Assembly (NCBI GenBank): GCA_963693305.1
Contig: OY855906.1
Coordinates: forward strand, 124,001 to 188,000
Length of the DNA stretch: 64,000 nt
Reading direction: 5' to 3'
Origin: Meandrina meandrites
Taxonomy: Eukaryota > Cnidaria > Anthozoa > Scleractinia > Meandrinidae
Positions 10,201 to 22,700 of the stretch are shown piece by piece. Numbering within the stretch: position 1 is the first letter of the stretch; each line of letters starts with the position of its first letter. Made by a program: the position numbers and the translations under genes. The notes beneath the pieces were generated by a model. That model was given only the letters and a program-made list of their open reading frames with translations, was not told where the DNA came from and made no database searches.

Positions 10201-13200
10201 ACAACTCAGCTAGATCATCTCACAAGCGATATCATGTTTGACTGATGTACTGGGTTGACATCACGAATTGTATTGGACTAATCATACTTGTATTGGACTA
10301 ATAATACGAATCACGAATTGTATTGGACTAATAATACAATCCATGCGCGCGCTACTAGACAAAGCAACCTTTTACATCCGCCTGCTGTAAGGACTGAGAT
10401 CGCAAAACGATCCTTCTATTACTATGGTTGCATTCTTTTTAACGAACTATCTTGATGTACATAGTTTTCTATCTATATTATTTTTAATGTTAGCGTAATG
10501 CATGTGTATGTTATAGTTTTAGTACATTGTTGCGCTCAGGGCTCCCATTGATAACAGACAGCTTTTTGCATCTGAAGGGGCTACCCTGAGCGGTATAAAT
10601 CAACAAAGGTTCTTCTTCTTCTTCTTCTAATCAGACCCTTTTGACCTGATCATCGACTCGGACATGTTTCTAATTATAATTGCGATTTTTCCCAGCTTTG
10701 ACAATTCACAGAAAATCGAAGTTTCAACCGAAATCGATTTTTTTTGGCATTGATCTGCTAAGAGAAATGTAAATGTTCTGTTACAATATAAAAATAATTT
10801 TGGGGCACCACCGGGGTTATGGGCACTTTAATTCAGCTATTTATTATAGAAAGTCAGCCGTATTCTAATCTCCTATTGTTTTCTATTTAACAATTAGACT
10901 ATGAGCTCGAGATTTCTATGAGGTGATAGTTGATGAGGCCGCAGGCCGAATCAACTATCACCTCATAGAAATTGAGAGCAAATAATCTAATTGTTTTAGT
11001 AGAATTCTAACTGAAATAAACGCAAATAATGGTTTCTAATTATTTTTCTACGCATTATCGAACTATTAAACGCTTTAACAATATCGCACGCATTGAATTG
11101 TCCTTGGCAAATTTGCAGTTGTTTACGCGCGTGCACCCGTTTTTCAATAATTTCAAGCTTTTAAAGTCAAGAAACCGCTAATGCCCTTCTTTTAGTCTTC
11201 TCGGGAATTTTTTTATCCATTTACATCTAAACTTCCTTCCAAAACTTTGAAAAAACGATAAAAACGTCGCATTTTGCGGACGACCTTCGGCAACTGCACA
11301 CTAATGACTGATAGTGTTCAATAGCTCAGCCAATCACATTGCAGCATTTGCATTAGTGTACTAGTAGAATTCTACTAATCACTGATAGAACACAGTGGCA
11401 CATAACATAATAATACAGGGTGTCCAGTTCCTATTTTTTCCTATTTTTTGAGCACATACCTATTTTCTCCTATTTTTTAGATGGAACCTCCTATTTTTCC
11501 TATTTTTTAGCTGGTGAAGCCAAAATGTGTTACAAAATTTAAAATGGAATCATACTTTAATTTTATATGCTTCAGAAATAGATTTAACGCAAAGCTGGCA
11601 ATGGAATGACTTGGATGCACACACCCTGATCACACCCTGATGTTATCAGTCTACCAGTTGCAACTAGGGTCAGTTTGTGTATCTTGGGGAGGCTGTAGAA
11701 TTCTGGAATACGAGGCGTGTTTCGTGTTTGACAAAGCCATTTATTAGTCATTTCATCTATGTGATTCCCCTGGTAGAGATCTTTGAAAAGTTGCTGAACT
11801 CTTTGAATTGGTTTGTCTCAACTTTTATAGTGGTGGATTGGGATAACAGAAGGGGTGTAGGGAGGCTATCTTTGTCGATCAAAGTACTATTGATTCTCCT
11901 ATTTTTCTCCTATTTTTTAGACTAAGTTTCCAATTTTTTCCTAGATCTTTTCAATCCTAAAATTCCTATTTTTCTATTTTTTTGAGCAATTATGTCACTG
12001 GACACCCTGTAATAATTTGAGTAAATGGAGGGGCTTTTTTAATGTTTGGCATAACGTTTTGGACTCATGCTATAGCGGCACTTGTCTACCGCTAGCTGGA
12101 CCGCACAAAATTCACTGATCAACACAACTTCTTTACGCCTTCTTTATTGTTGCATCATATCGTGAAACTAAAAAAATATAATTGATTTACGAAATTAAGG
12201 ACAAGCAAATAACTAAAGAAATAATCCAGGTAAATCAGACTTACATTATTACCCGATCTGGTGAGAGTTAATGCCAATAGGGCTTTTCCTTCCTTCGTGA
12301 AGAGACAATTTCGATGCAATTTGTTTCCTTTCGATCCAAGCACGAGCGCTTGCGAAACCTTCTAGTCTAAAATCAGCTTGAATTACACAATTGATGTCTG
12401 GCGCGACATGTGCTCTGAATTGAAACGCGAGACAACTTTGAGCACGTGACGAGTCACCTGGCGTGAGTTAAAGGATTACAAAACGATTAAAAGCGAATCA
12501 AAACAATGAACAATGAATAAATCGTGCCGTAGGGGCACTTACACATGCAATCCTCAAGGGTCTCTACTGGAACAATAAGATGTTCTTGTTTTCTATAAAT
12601 TATAGTCAACTTTGGCTGTGCCACACTATTTGCTCATAGAAAACTCAGGCTCACGATCTAATTGTTTGCAATAATAGAAAATCAGGAGAAACCAGTCATG
12701 CAGATGTACACAAATTTCCAAATAACGTGCATAGCCAACTTTAATTTCTAGTCTTTATCGGTTTATATGTTAGATGTATAATTTTTAGAAAGTTGTGCCT
12801 GGAAACACATCCTTATTTAGACCATGAGCCCTAGTTTTCTATGAACAAAAAGTCAATGAGGTGAAGCTGAGTTGACTTAAGCACTCAAAGCAAACAAGAG
12901 CAAGTAGTTTAATTATTGTTTTAGTATAGAAACTCTAAAAGAATGCAGTACAAAACCTTCAGTAGTATTTTGAGTACTTTAGCACCAAAAATCAAGAGAG
13001 CAACAAGAGATCAGTTCCTGAGTTTTGTTTGGTATAGGGCCAATTGGTAAGAGTAAATGAGCTCAACATATAATTATACCATGGACCACAAATTTGGTAT
13101 AAATGCATGTACACACATTAGCAAGAACAGCCTGTGGGGAGCTCAAATGTTGCAATTCTTTGGGTATTTTAATAAAACAAAACTTAATTATTCCACCTGA

Positions 13201-13715
13201 ACTCACACTTGTTAGCTTAATCTACCATCACATATTCAACGTGTGCTACTGGAATAATTGTTAAATAGAAATAAATGGTAGAACCAATCAGATTTGTGGA
13301 TTTCCAAAAGAACACGGCTGAGTTGCTGATTTTTGGCTTAATAGACTACATATAAAACTGTAGGTTTTGGATTGTTAAAATAATCCTTTAAAGTTTCTAC
13401 TAAAATAATGGACTATGTTTACTTGCCCTTGTTTTCCATGAGCGATCATAGTTGACGTGGCTTTATTTGCCTCATTAACTAATTGTTCAGAGAAATAACT
13501 TGGGCTTAGTGTATTCTTAATGTTAAATAGAAAACGGTGTGTGCCAAGAACCAATCATTTCCGCAATAATTTTGATAAATTATAACAATATCTTTGATCA
13601 AGAGCTGGTTACATGTGCTCAGTCATAAAAGCTGGCACATGCATCATTACATTTGTCTAAGATTAATTGATGCTGCTAAGTATGTAGTAATTACTGTAAT
13701 CTTTTGACACCAATC

Positions 13716-13760
<45 letters not shown>

Positions 13761-16700
13761 TATAATAATTTATTTCTAGTGCATTACATTAAAAAATCTC
13801 AATGCTCCTTAATTACAGAATAAAAATTTACAAGTAAAATAAATATAAGAAAAACAATAACGAAACAATAAGGAAAATATATTAAATTTATGGATGATAA
13901 ATACTAAAATTCATTAAAAGCTTAAAAATTCATCACAATTTAAAGATCTTTGCAAGCATTGCTTGAAAATTCCCAAGCTATACCTGCGAAATTATGAGTT
14001 AGACATTAAACTGTTCACAAGTTGAACTGACAGTAACTTATTTAAATATATCGTGAAATTTTTAGACTGTCATCATTTTGATTATCTCATTAAAAGTTAA
14101 TTGTTACAACTGTATATTTTCCTTCAGGTTAAGGAATTTGGAAAGGGTCCTGCCCCAGGAGGCAAGGGCAAAGGGGCTGCATCAGCTAAACCTCCTCAAT
14201 TCTATGAAGTGTGTGAGCAAGTCAAGCCACTGGTGGATCAGGGTGAACCAATACCTCCTTCTCTGATGGCTAAACTTCTGAAGTTTAAGTTGCTGCATGT
14301 TAAACAGAAAGATTTGGACAGAAGAGAGGAAGAGAGAAAGGTGCTTCTAAATATATTTTGACAAAGTCTTGTCCAGTTATAAACCATGATTAGCTAACTG
14401 AGTATAACTGGTGGCAGTCCAGTTTTCCATAACAAGATCAAATTAAAGACTGATCAGTTTTGAAGGTAGATTGTTCAAGACTGGCCACTCAGCTGACTCC
14501 TTTTGGTCAGACTTCAAATCATGCACTTTTGATGTTTACTTCCATTGCCAGGAGCTAAATGTATTAAATCACTGGCGTTAAATTTAAATTTCAGAAATAC
14601 TCTCACTGACTCTTTATTTGTGAAATATAATTTTTGTCCTATAATATACAAGTGTTAATGACTAAATGGGAGCAAGTACTTACATGCATTATGTGAATTG
14701 AAACGGAACTACTGTAAACACTCACAGATAAGCTAGCTGCACCCTGAATTTAGAAACTCAAATTTTGGGAAAAAAAAAGTTTTAAAACAATCAACAAACA
14801 TTAACTACAAATACTCAGCATGTGCCACCAAGTATTCAAGAAAAGTTTTGATTAATGATGAACAGGCTGCATTATTCGTTTCAAACCTTCAAATTCAATT
14901 TGATTATTGTAAATCATCCAAATAAACATGAACACGTCAAGACGTCAAGAATAAACCAATGAACCAACTGTAGCCTAGAGTGTGACGTCATTTGATTGTA
15001 TTTTTGAGGTGTTCATGGTTTCACATGTTCACAGTTGGTGATTTACAATATTCAAATCAAATTTGAATGGTAGGTATATATGGATATTTTTTGGAACCTC
15101 ACATTATAATTAGACTTTCATTAAACTATTGAAGTCACTTAAGGCCTGTGCTGCAAAAAAACTTGACGTCTTTACTTAACCTGGAGTAAACTTCATGGTC
15201 TGATAATAATTACGTAAGTTTATCTAAATTTCATTATTTTTATTGCAGGAACAAAATATTTTTGTCACAAGCCCCAGAATTAATGGTTTTAAAACTTATG
15301 TGTAATATAGTGCCAGTATTCACATGACTAGCCTAATTGGGTTCTGGGATGCCCTTATTACATGTACATAATCACTTAGTTACTTATCCTCATCGGGCCC
15401 ACAAGAACTCTTGAGGCCGGGCTCATATTACACAAAATAATAGCTATGAACGTCACTAAAGTATATTCAGGTTTAAAGTGGCAACATGTGGGAATCAATC
15501 ATGACAATTTTATTACATTGACACAATGTGTATTTTTGAGTTCATTTTCAAGTTGACTAAGAGGAATGTCATTGCAAAGTCTTCAAGTCACCATTACAGG
15601 GCTCAAAATAACGGCTGGTCAACGGACAATGTCCGGCCAAAATGACGATTTGTCCGGACAAAATTTTGGTTCGGCGGTCATTTTGACCAGTCACATACAC
15701 GGCTTTCAAATAAATAACACAGAAAAATTTATTTGCAGTATTTCTTGAAATTTTACAGTAAAATCATAAAATATCATAGCAGCTTGCAGTCACAAAATTA
15801 ATTTGTAGAATACAGATGAGACGGTCACACTCTGCGGATTTGTTGGCAGTTTGCTTATAATTAAATAAAACAGAAAACATCCACGTCTGTAAATACGCTA
15901 AACAGACAACAATGAACATCGCATCAATCAACATCTGCTATTAACAGGCGTACACAATTACAGTTTGAATTGTCAGGTGGCCGAGAAAAATAGCACTCGT
16001 TAGTGGATTTAAAAAACTATATGCACCTATAGAAAGTACATGTTCGTAGCGTGTTTTTCACCAGCAAGATCATGTCAGAAAAATAATAAAATCATTAAAC
16101 GCTTTGAATGTTAAGTCAGCAATGACGTTTCTTTAAATTGTGCCTATTTTGCAACTGAATGTGTCCCCATGTGTGCTGACAAGTTGTGGACGAATGTGAA
16201 ATCTTTTCTCTGCGGTTATTTTGTACACTGTAATCCCATAGCTTGATACAGGAAAGATATCTAAAAGGCAAGGACATAAATCCGGCCTTTTTACTGGACA
16301 CAGTTGACATGAAGCCGTTGGTGTTTCCTTTCTTCCTACATGCCGAGCAAAGGCACAGTTATCTCACTTGTAGCATGGGCATACATGTATGTCCTATTAA
16401 GTACTACATATTTAGTGTTCGGTAGTTAAGACCAGTAAAGTGCTTACAACCAAGATCGTCTCCACCCATAAATCGTTAACTAATGTAAAACTATGCAGAC
16501 TAACATAACATAACATTACAGCTACTGAGCATTTTGTTTTATGTAGAGAAGAACGCAGAAGAAATGGAAAGTCAAAAAGCGAACATAATAAAATGACACT
16601 TTTAGCGATCAAAACATTTAAGCTTAAGCCTTATACTCTTTAACAACGAGTGTTTTAGCTTATGAGGCGAAATTTTTGGCAGAATAGGCTATTGTTTCAA

Positions 16701-19700
16701 AGTAAATACTCAATATTTTGACCGGTCAAACACAAGACATGACCAAGCAAAAATTGATTTGGCCGGTCAACATGACCGGTCAGTATTCAAAAATTATTTT
16801 GAGCCCTGCCATTAAATAGAAACAAAACAGGCGAAAACTATTTATTTGGGTGAAATTGCTATCTTTCCAACATGCAGACTGTATATTAAAATTAAATGGC
16901 CTTTTTGAGTGTGTGAAAAAAAACTGACTGCTTTCATGTTGGGCTATTGGATCCAATAATTTTTTACACTTGCTAGATAGAAAAATGACATTTATGGATT
17001 TTTTACTTTGTTGTTGTTTCCAGAGAAACATCAGTCTTTGGATAAGCATATAATGGTTTCACCTTGCCCTGTGAGTCTACCTGAGTCAGGCAAGGAAGAA
17101 ATCAATTTTCTTTGCACCCTTCCTTTCGAGTATTCATTGCAAAAAAATGTCAGATTATTATTTCGGACCCTAAAGCTGAATTTTTGTAATATGTTCATCT
17201 CAAAAACATTTACATTACAGAAATCTTTGTTTCGTTTTCTTGTACTAGAGCAAGTTGTCAACAAAAACTAGTATAGAGTTTATTTAAATCAAATTTACAG
17301 CTACTTAATTAACATGGCTTAAATTCCCAAAAGAAAAAATACAAAAAAAACTTGGGTCTTGACAAAGTGTGAGCCAACAAGTCAATTGAGAGCCATTCCA
17401 GTTAATATGAATAGCACACTGGTTAGCCTTAATAGCTCTCTCGTTAGCCTAAACAGTACTCCAGTAAGCCTGAGTATAGTTAGCTTATGTGGCTTGAGGT
17501 TAGGCTATATATTTATTGGGTTAGGAATTTCTGGCTTATTTGGCACTTATGTGTCATGAAACATGCGAGCCATGCGAGCCATTCCAGTTAACCTATACTA
17601 CTGTACATAAGATTCCAGTTAGCCTAAATAGCACTCCAGTTAGCCTGAAAAGCACTTTGCCTGTTGCCAAACAGTACATTATAACAGCTAAGAGGTCAAC
17701 AACTACCAGAACTTGTTATAATCTACTAAGTCAATATTCTGACAAACATTTCCTCACGTCTAAATAATTATATAATGAAAGAATGCGATTCTTATTAAAT
17801 ATTTGAAGTAAGCTTAAAATTCAGATGACAAGCATATAACACAATTACATGCCTCGATGAGCTGACTGACACTCAAAATCTTTTATTTTCCTCTGAGCTC
17901 GGCTTTAATTCCAGTTAGCACTTTTATGTATCTTCACACATGATAAACGTCGAAGACATAAGCTTAAACCAGTGTTCAAAATAAAATCGCTGTACAATGA
18001 GAAACGCTTACTTCAGGTCTCTGTAAGTTTCCTTTACTGTGTTAGAAAGGTTTGCAAAACGTTTCCCTCGCCGTTTCTCCTCATTGCATATTCTTCTTTA
18101 TCGGGAATACGAATAGAAGAAGAATAGCCATTTTGAACATGTTCTTGTCATGAGCCCGCAATACGGACCACCGGGAATCCCCTAGCAGCGGGGGAGGGAG
18201 AGGGGCTGCTGCTAAACTTCTCCCCAGGCTCCACTATACTCCTTTCGAAATAAAGAAATAAAATCAATCCTTGCCAAAAGCAATTAAAATGAGAAGAAAC
18301 TGACAATGTTATCATATAAAGAGTATACACTCACGCCTTTGGCAAAATTTTCTTTTATTTCTACCGCAAATGGTCACTGAGTAGGAAGCCAACAAACTTT
18401 TCAATTGTACTTTTCACTGCCGTACATTTTCATGGCCATTTCTAACAACACTATTTAAAAAACTATAACTTTGCTTAAAAATATCCTAAGAGAAAGATTC
18501 TAGTAAAGTTTTCAAGCAAATTTAAAATTGTGGTCATTTCTGGTCCCATGACCGATGACGTCATATCGATGAAAGTGATAAAAATGTAGAAAGTTTCGGC
18601 GAATAACTCGCAAACGGTGCACTGCACAGACCTGAGATTTGGAAAAATTGTTTATCTATTTAATATCTTCTATAATATCTGAATTTCATATCTTCTGTTG
18701 TTGAATGGTTTCGATTTTATTTTTTTATTGTGTGACAGTGAAAACCACCAATAACTTTAAATTACAACACCCAGGAGACAATTAGTTGTAATGAAGCTAT
18801 GCATGGTTTTGTCATTTAAATCCGTTGCAATAATTCATAAATAATGCAAATATTTAGTTTCATATTTAGCGAATATATTTAGCAAGACTAAACTTAGCCA
18901 TGTCAGTCGTCAGTCCCTTTAAGACATTATTGCATGTGCATGTTATTCAGGCTGCTAAGGCTGCTGAAGCAGGAAAGAAAGATGAAAAAGGGAAGAAATC
19001 AGGAAGAAGCACATCTGCCGGAAAAAGGTCCAAATCACCAGGAAAGAAGAAGGGTAAAAAGGAAGCAGACCTGCCACCATCCCCAAAGAAGGACACTAAA
19101 CTAAAGAGAAGAGGAGATGTGGAGGATACATTTAAGACTATTGGTAAGAACCAAAGTAATATAAATAAATTGTTTAAGTTTTGTAATATTGGTTTTTCAA
19201 AGGAGATCAATCTGTTTTGTCTTTCCACTCACATAGCCACATACGGTTTAACAGTGGGTTTGATATCTAATCAACAATAACAGTAATAATGTGTGAAATA
19301 GAAATAATTATTTAAAAGAATCTAATTAGGCTTTGTATTGTAACAAAGGTAAATGATTCTCTTTAAATTGAATATTACAAGTAATGATTTCTGTCAAGTA
19401 TTTCTTTTTTTTTTTTTTTGCTGTTTTACAGTAAATGATGTAGTGTAATGTATGTTGTAAGTACTTTAATGTGTAATGTATATTGTAATTAGTTTTAAGC
19501 TTATGTGAACGTGTAAAGTGTTTTAAATAATAAGCAGAGTGCTGAAAAAAAATAAAAAAATTACAACAACAACATAAAAAAGTAATAATAATAATAACAG
19601 TAATAATCGAATATTTATCCATGATAAATAGTGATCTGGGACAGTCAACACAGAAGTTAAGCCTTCCATGCAGTCCTTTTTAGTCTGAGTGATTTAGTGT

Positions 19701-22700
19701 ATAAAAGTTTTAGAAGGCTACTTAAGAAAGATTAGTTTATCCATTTCCTGGATGTAGTGATCTGGGACAAGTCAGCACAGAGAAGCCTCCCACAGTCAGT
19801 TTTTTTAACTATATATGGTAATTACCAGTAAATAGTTATTTATCAGGGTTCGTACGGGTCATGGTGGGAAACTTGGAAAGTCGTGGAATTTTTAAATTTC
19901 ATTTTCCAGGCCTGGAAAGTCATGGAATTTAAGTGTAGGTCATGGAAAGTCATGGAAAATGTTTATCAAAAAGAACAAAATATATTAGGTTTTTTCACAA
20001 AAAAATGGTAAAAACGTACCCAAAATGTGTAGATGATTTCCAAGAAAATGGTCAGATATAGGTCATGGAAAACTTGGAGAAGTCATGGAAAAAGTCGTAG
20101 AAAGTCATGGAATGTCAAAAGCTCAAAAGAGTACGAACTCTGTATATTTATGTCCTGCAGTACTTGTTTCTTTTAATTAAATATATTATTAACTTTATGT
20201 TGTGGTTCGATTTTAACCGTTGGTACGTCACCTGGTATTTCTTTGATTGTTCTAGACCTGGTGTCAGGTAAAATGTGACAATGAATATTAAAACAAAAAG
20301 ATTTTGCCAAGGGTAAAATTGTTTATGGACATGTATTCAAAAATTGAAAGGAAAAATCCTAGCATGGTTTCTTTTTTCCATATTATTCGTTGGTCATATA
20401 TGTCATACATGTATGTGCTCAATTTACTTATAGCATAATCAATTCCAAGTACATTCTTATCTCAGATGATGAACCCGATGATGAGGGAAGTCCTCAACAT
20501 TATGTCCTGATTCATGGCATCCTCACAGCACCAGTCATCTACCACTTGAATGAGACAGGTGTCAATGTTGATGCTATCATCTGTATTAAAGTGCCACAGA
20601 AGTATGACAGCCAGCTCACACCAGTTCAACAGGATGAGAACAAAGATGGTGATGTTGATACTGCTAAAGTAAGACTTACTCTACTTGTTGCTTTATAATT
20701 TATGTAATAAATATATAGGTTCCACAGGACACAAAAAATCAAGGCGCGATCTTAGGATACAAGAAATCTTAGGGTAGAACTCTAGGACGAACAAGAATGT
20801 GTTCATTTTTGTACAAGCGTGCAACAAGGAGTCTGTCCGTACTCAGTGGATAGAGTGCCTGCCCCGTGTTTGGTTCGATTCCTGTTGGGACTCACCAGGG
20901 GCGGATCTAAGGGGAGGGTGCCCCCCCCACCCCCCCCGGGCAACTTTCTAATACAACTGGTATTCTTTTTCTTTTTTTTTTTTTTTGTTTGCTTTGCCAG
21001 TGTTATTATTAATAATAATAATGCTTGTGCCTGTAAGGTATTAATTCTTTCTTGTAAAGCCGCTTCTTTGTTTTTCTTTGGCTATTTTTGCTTTTCGCTT
21101 AGAATATTATTATGTTTGAGATTTAATACCATAACCTTTAAGGCCAACCAAACGGAGGCGCAAGTAGACGACGCCAGTTGAAAACTTGCGTCTACTTGCG
21201 TCTCCGTTTAGCCACAACTTGCCTTGACTTGCAATGACTTGCGTTCACTTTGGCCGAGATCAAATTTGCACACAAGTCAACGCAAATTTTTCACCATTTG
21301 GCCACCAAACGAAAGTCAATGCAAGTCCTGTTGTTTACTTCAAGTACTGAATTACAGACTGAGTGCACCCAGTAGCATTTAAGTGGCTTTTTTTAACAAC
21401 TTGCGTGCACTTGTGAGTAGACTTGCGAGTCCGTTTGGCCAGCCAACGCAAGTCTGTACGCAAGTTCAACTTGCGACTACTTGTGTTACCGTTTGGCCTG
21501 ACCTTTAAACAAAGGACAATACAAAATTATTAATAACTAGTTTGAAGTTATTATGACCTGAAGTTCTTTTTAAACTGCAACATCTGCTCCAATCGCATTT
21601 AGGAAGTGTTTTTGGTTTTATCATCCATCCTCTGGAAATTCCAGTTATAAGCTTCATACTTTCCTTAACAATTAGCTTTGGCTTTTGAGGTGCCCCTCCT
21701 CTCTTTGGAATGGGTGTGGAATTACATTCTGGAACTGCAAATTGAGAGCTGATCTTTGATACATTCAGGAAGATGACCCAGACATGTTGGACAGAGAACT
21801 ACAAGAGTCAGAAGAAAGGGCTCGAAAGGCTGAAGCAGAAGCCAAACTTAACATGTTTTGGTCTGAATCAGAAAGCATCTTAATGAAAGCCCCTTCTGGT
21901 CACAAGCTTAAGGATGTCGCAAGATATGAAGTGAAAGTGAAAGAGTGCATCGTGCCAGGAGGTGATCTGCAGGAATTGGATGCAGAGAGAAAGGTACTGA
22001 TACTCATAAGATCATTTTATGTTTTATTTATTAACGTTGAAGATATATATACTGGGATAAATTCCTGCTATTATCCTTCTCATAGGAGTATCAACAGAAC
22101 ACGTTTGATCTTGTTTCTTTGCATTTTTGATTCATGAGCTGATGACCCAATCAGCTTGCATCAATTCGGTCAGGTGAACATACCGATCAAGACACATTCA
22201 ATTAGCTCAAAAACTGATCAAGACACTGATCAAGAAACTTGAATTTTAATCAGTCTTCACTGAATTTTAATCAATGAATATTTATAAGTTCGTAGTAACC
22301 TTGAAATTTTTTAACTATTCATAGTTTCCATATGCCTTTAGGCTCTTGAGTTTTCGAAGTGAAACTGGTGACAGTTCCCCTTTAAGAGTTGGAAGAATCA
22401 GAATGTTTCCCTTTTCTCCTGATTATGCGAATTATCACTCCTATCGCTTATGATCCAGTGAAAACTTATAGATTGTAGGAGTTACAAGCAGAAGCACAAG
22501 CTCAGTGGACAAACCAATCACGATGCTAGTTCTGACACACTCCTTGAAGTGCTTTCTTTCTGCTTGCGACTCCAACAATCTTGTTTCCGCTCGATCATAA
22601 GCAATGGAGTCACAGGCAGAATGAGAACTCTGCTTACGACTCTGTTGGTTTGATTTTCACTAGATCGTAACACTCTGTCCTTCTGATTGTGATTCGACTC

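Larger units (their letters stand above)
8015..10827. mobile_element. TTAA-target element, family A, copy 2 (interrupted), in intron 2
   Basis: The left end AGTGCCTATAACTCCCAAAA follows TTAA (8011-8014); the right end, GGGGTTATGGGCACT, is followed by TTAA (10828-10831). The outer parts (8015 to about 8645, and about 10656-10827) match copy 1 at 5791-6591 along most of their length, including the AATTTGCAGTCAACTATTC block. The roughly 2 kb between is foreign to copy 1 and contains Penelope and other retroelement remains, so this copy was hit by later insertions. Confidence 0.75.

Noticed and set aside
17399..17767. ORFs with NSTPVSL repeats as repeat proteins
   Set aside because: Translation of a minisatellite; frames are interrupted and lie in an intron.
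22441..22525. Possible SPAG17 exon after GATTGTAG (GAGTTACAAGCAGAAGCAC)
   Set aside because: Exon 6 joins exon 7 directly with conserved residues on both sides; the candidate ends in a stop and has no good donor.
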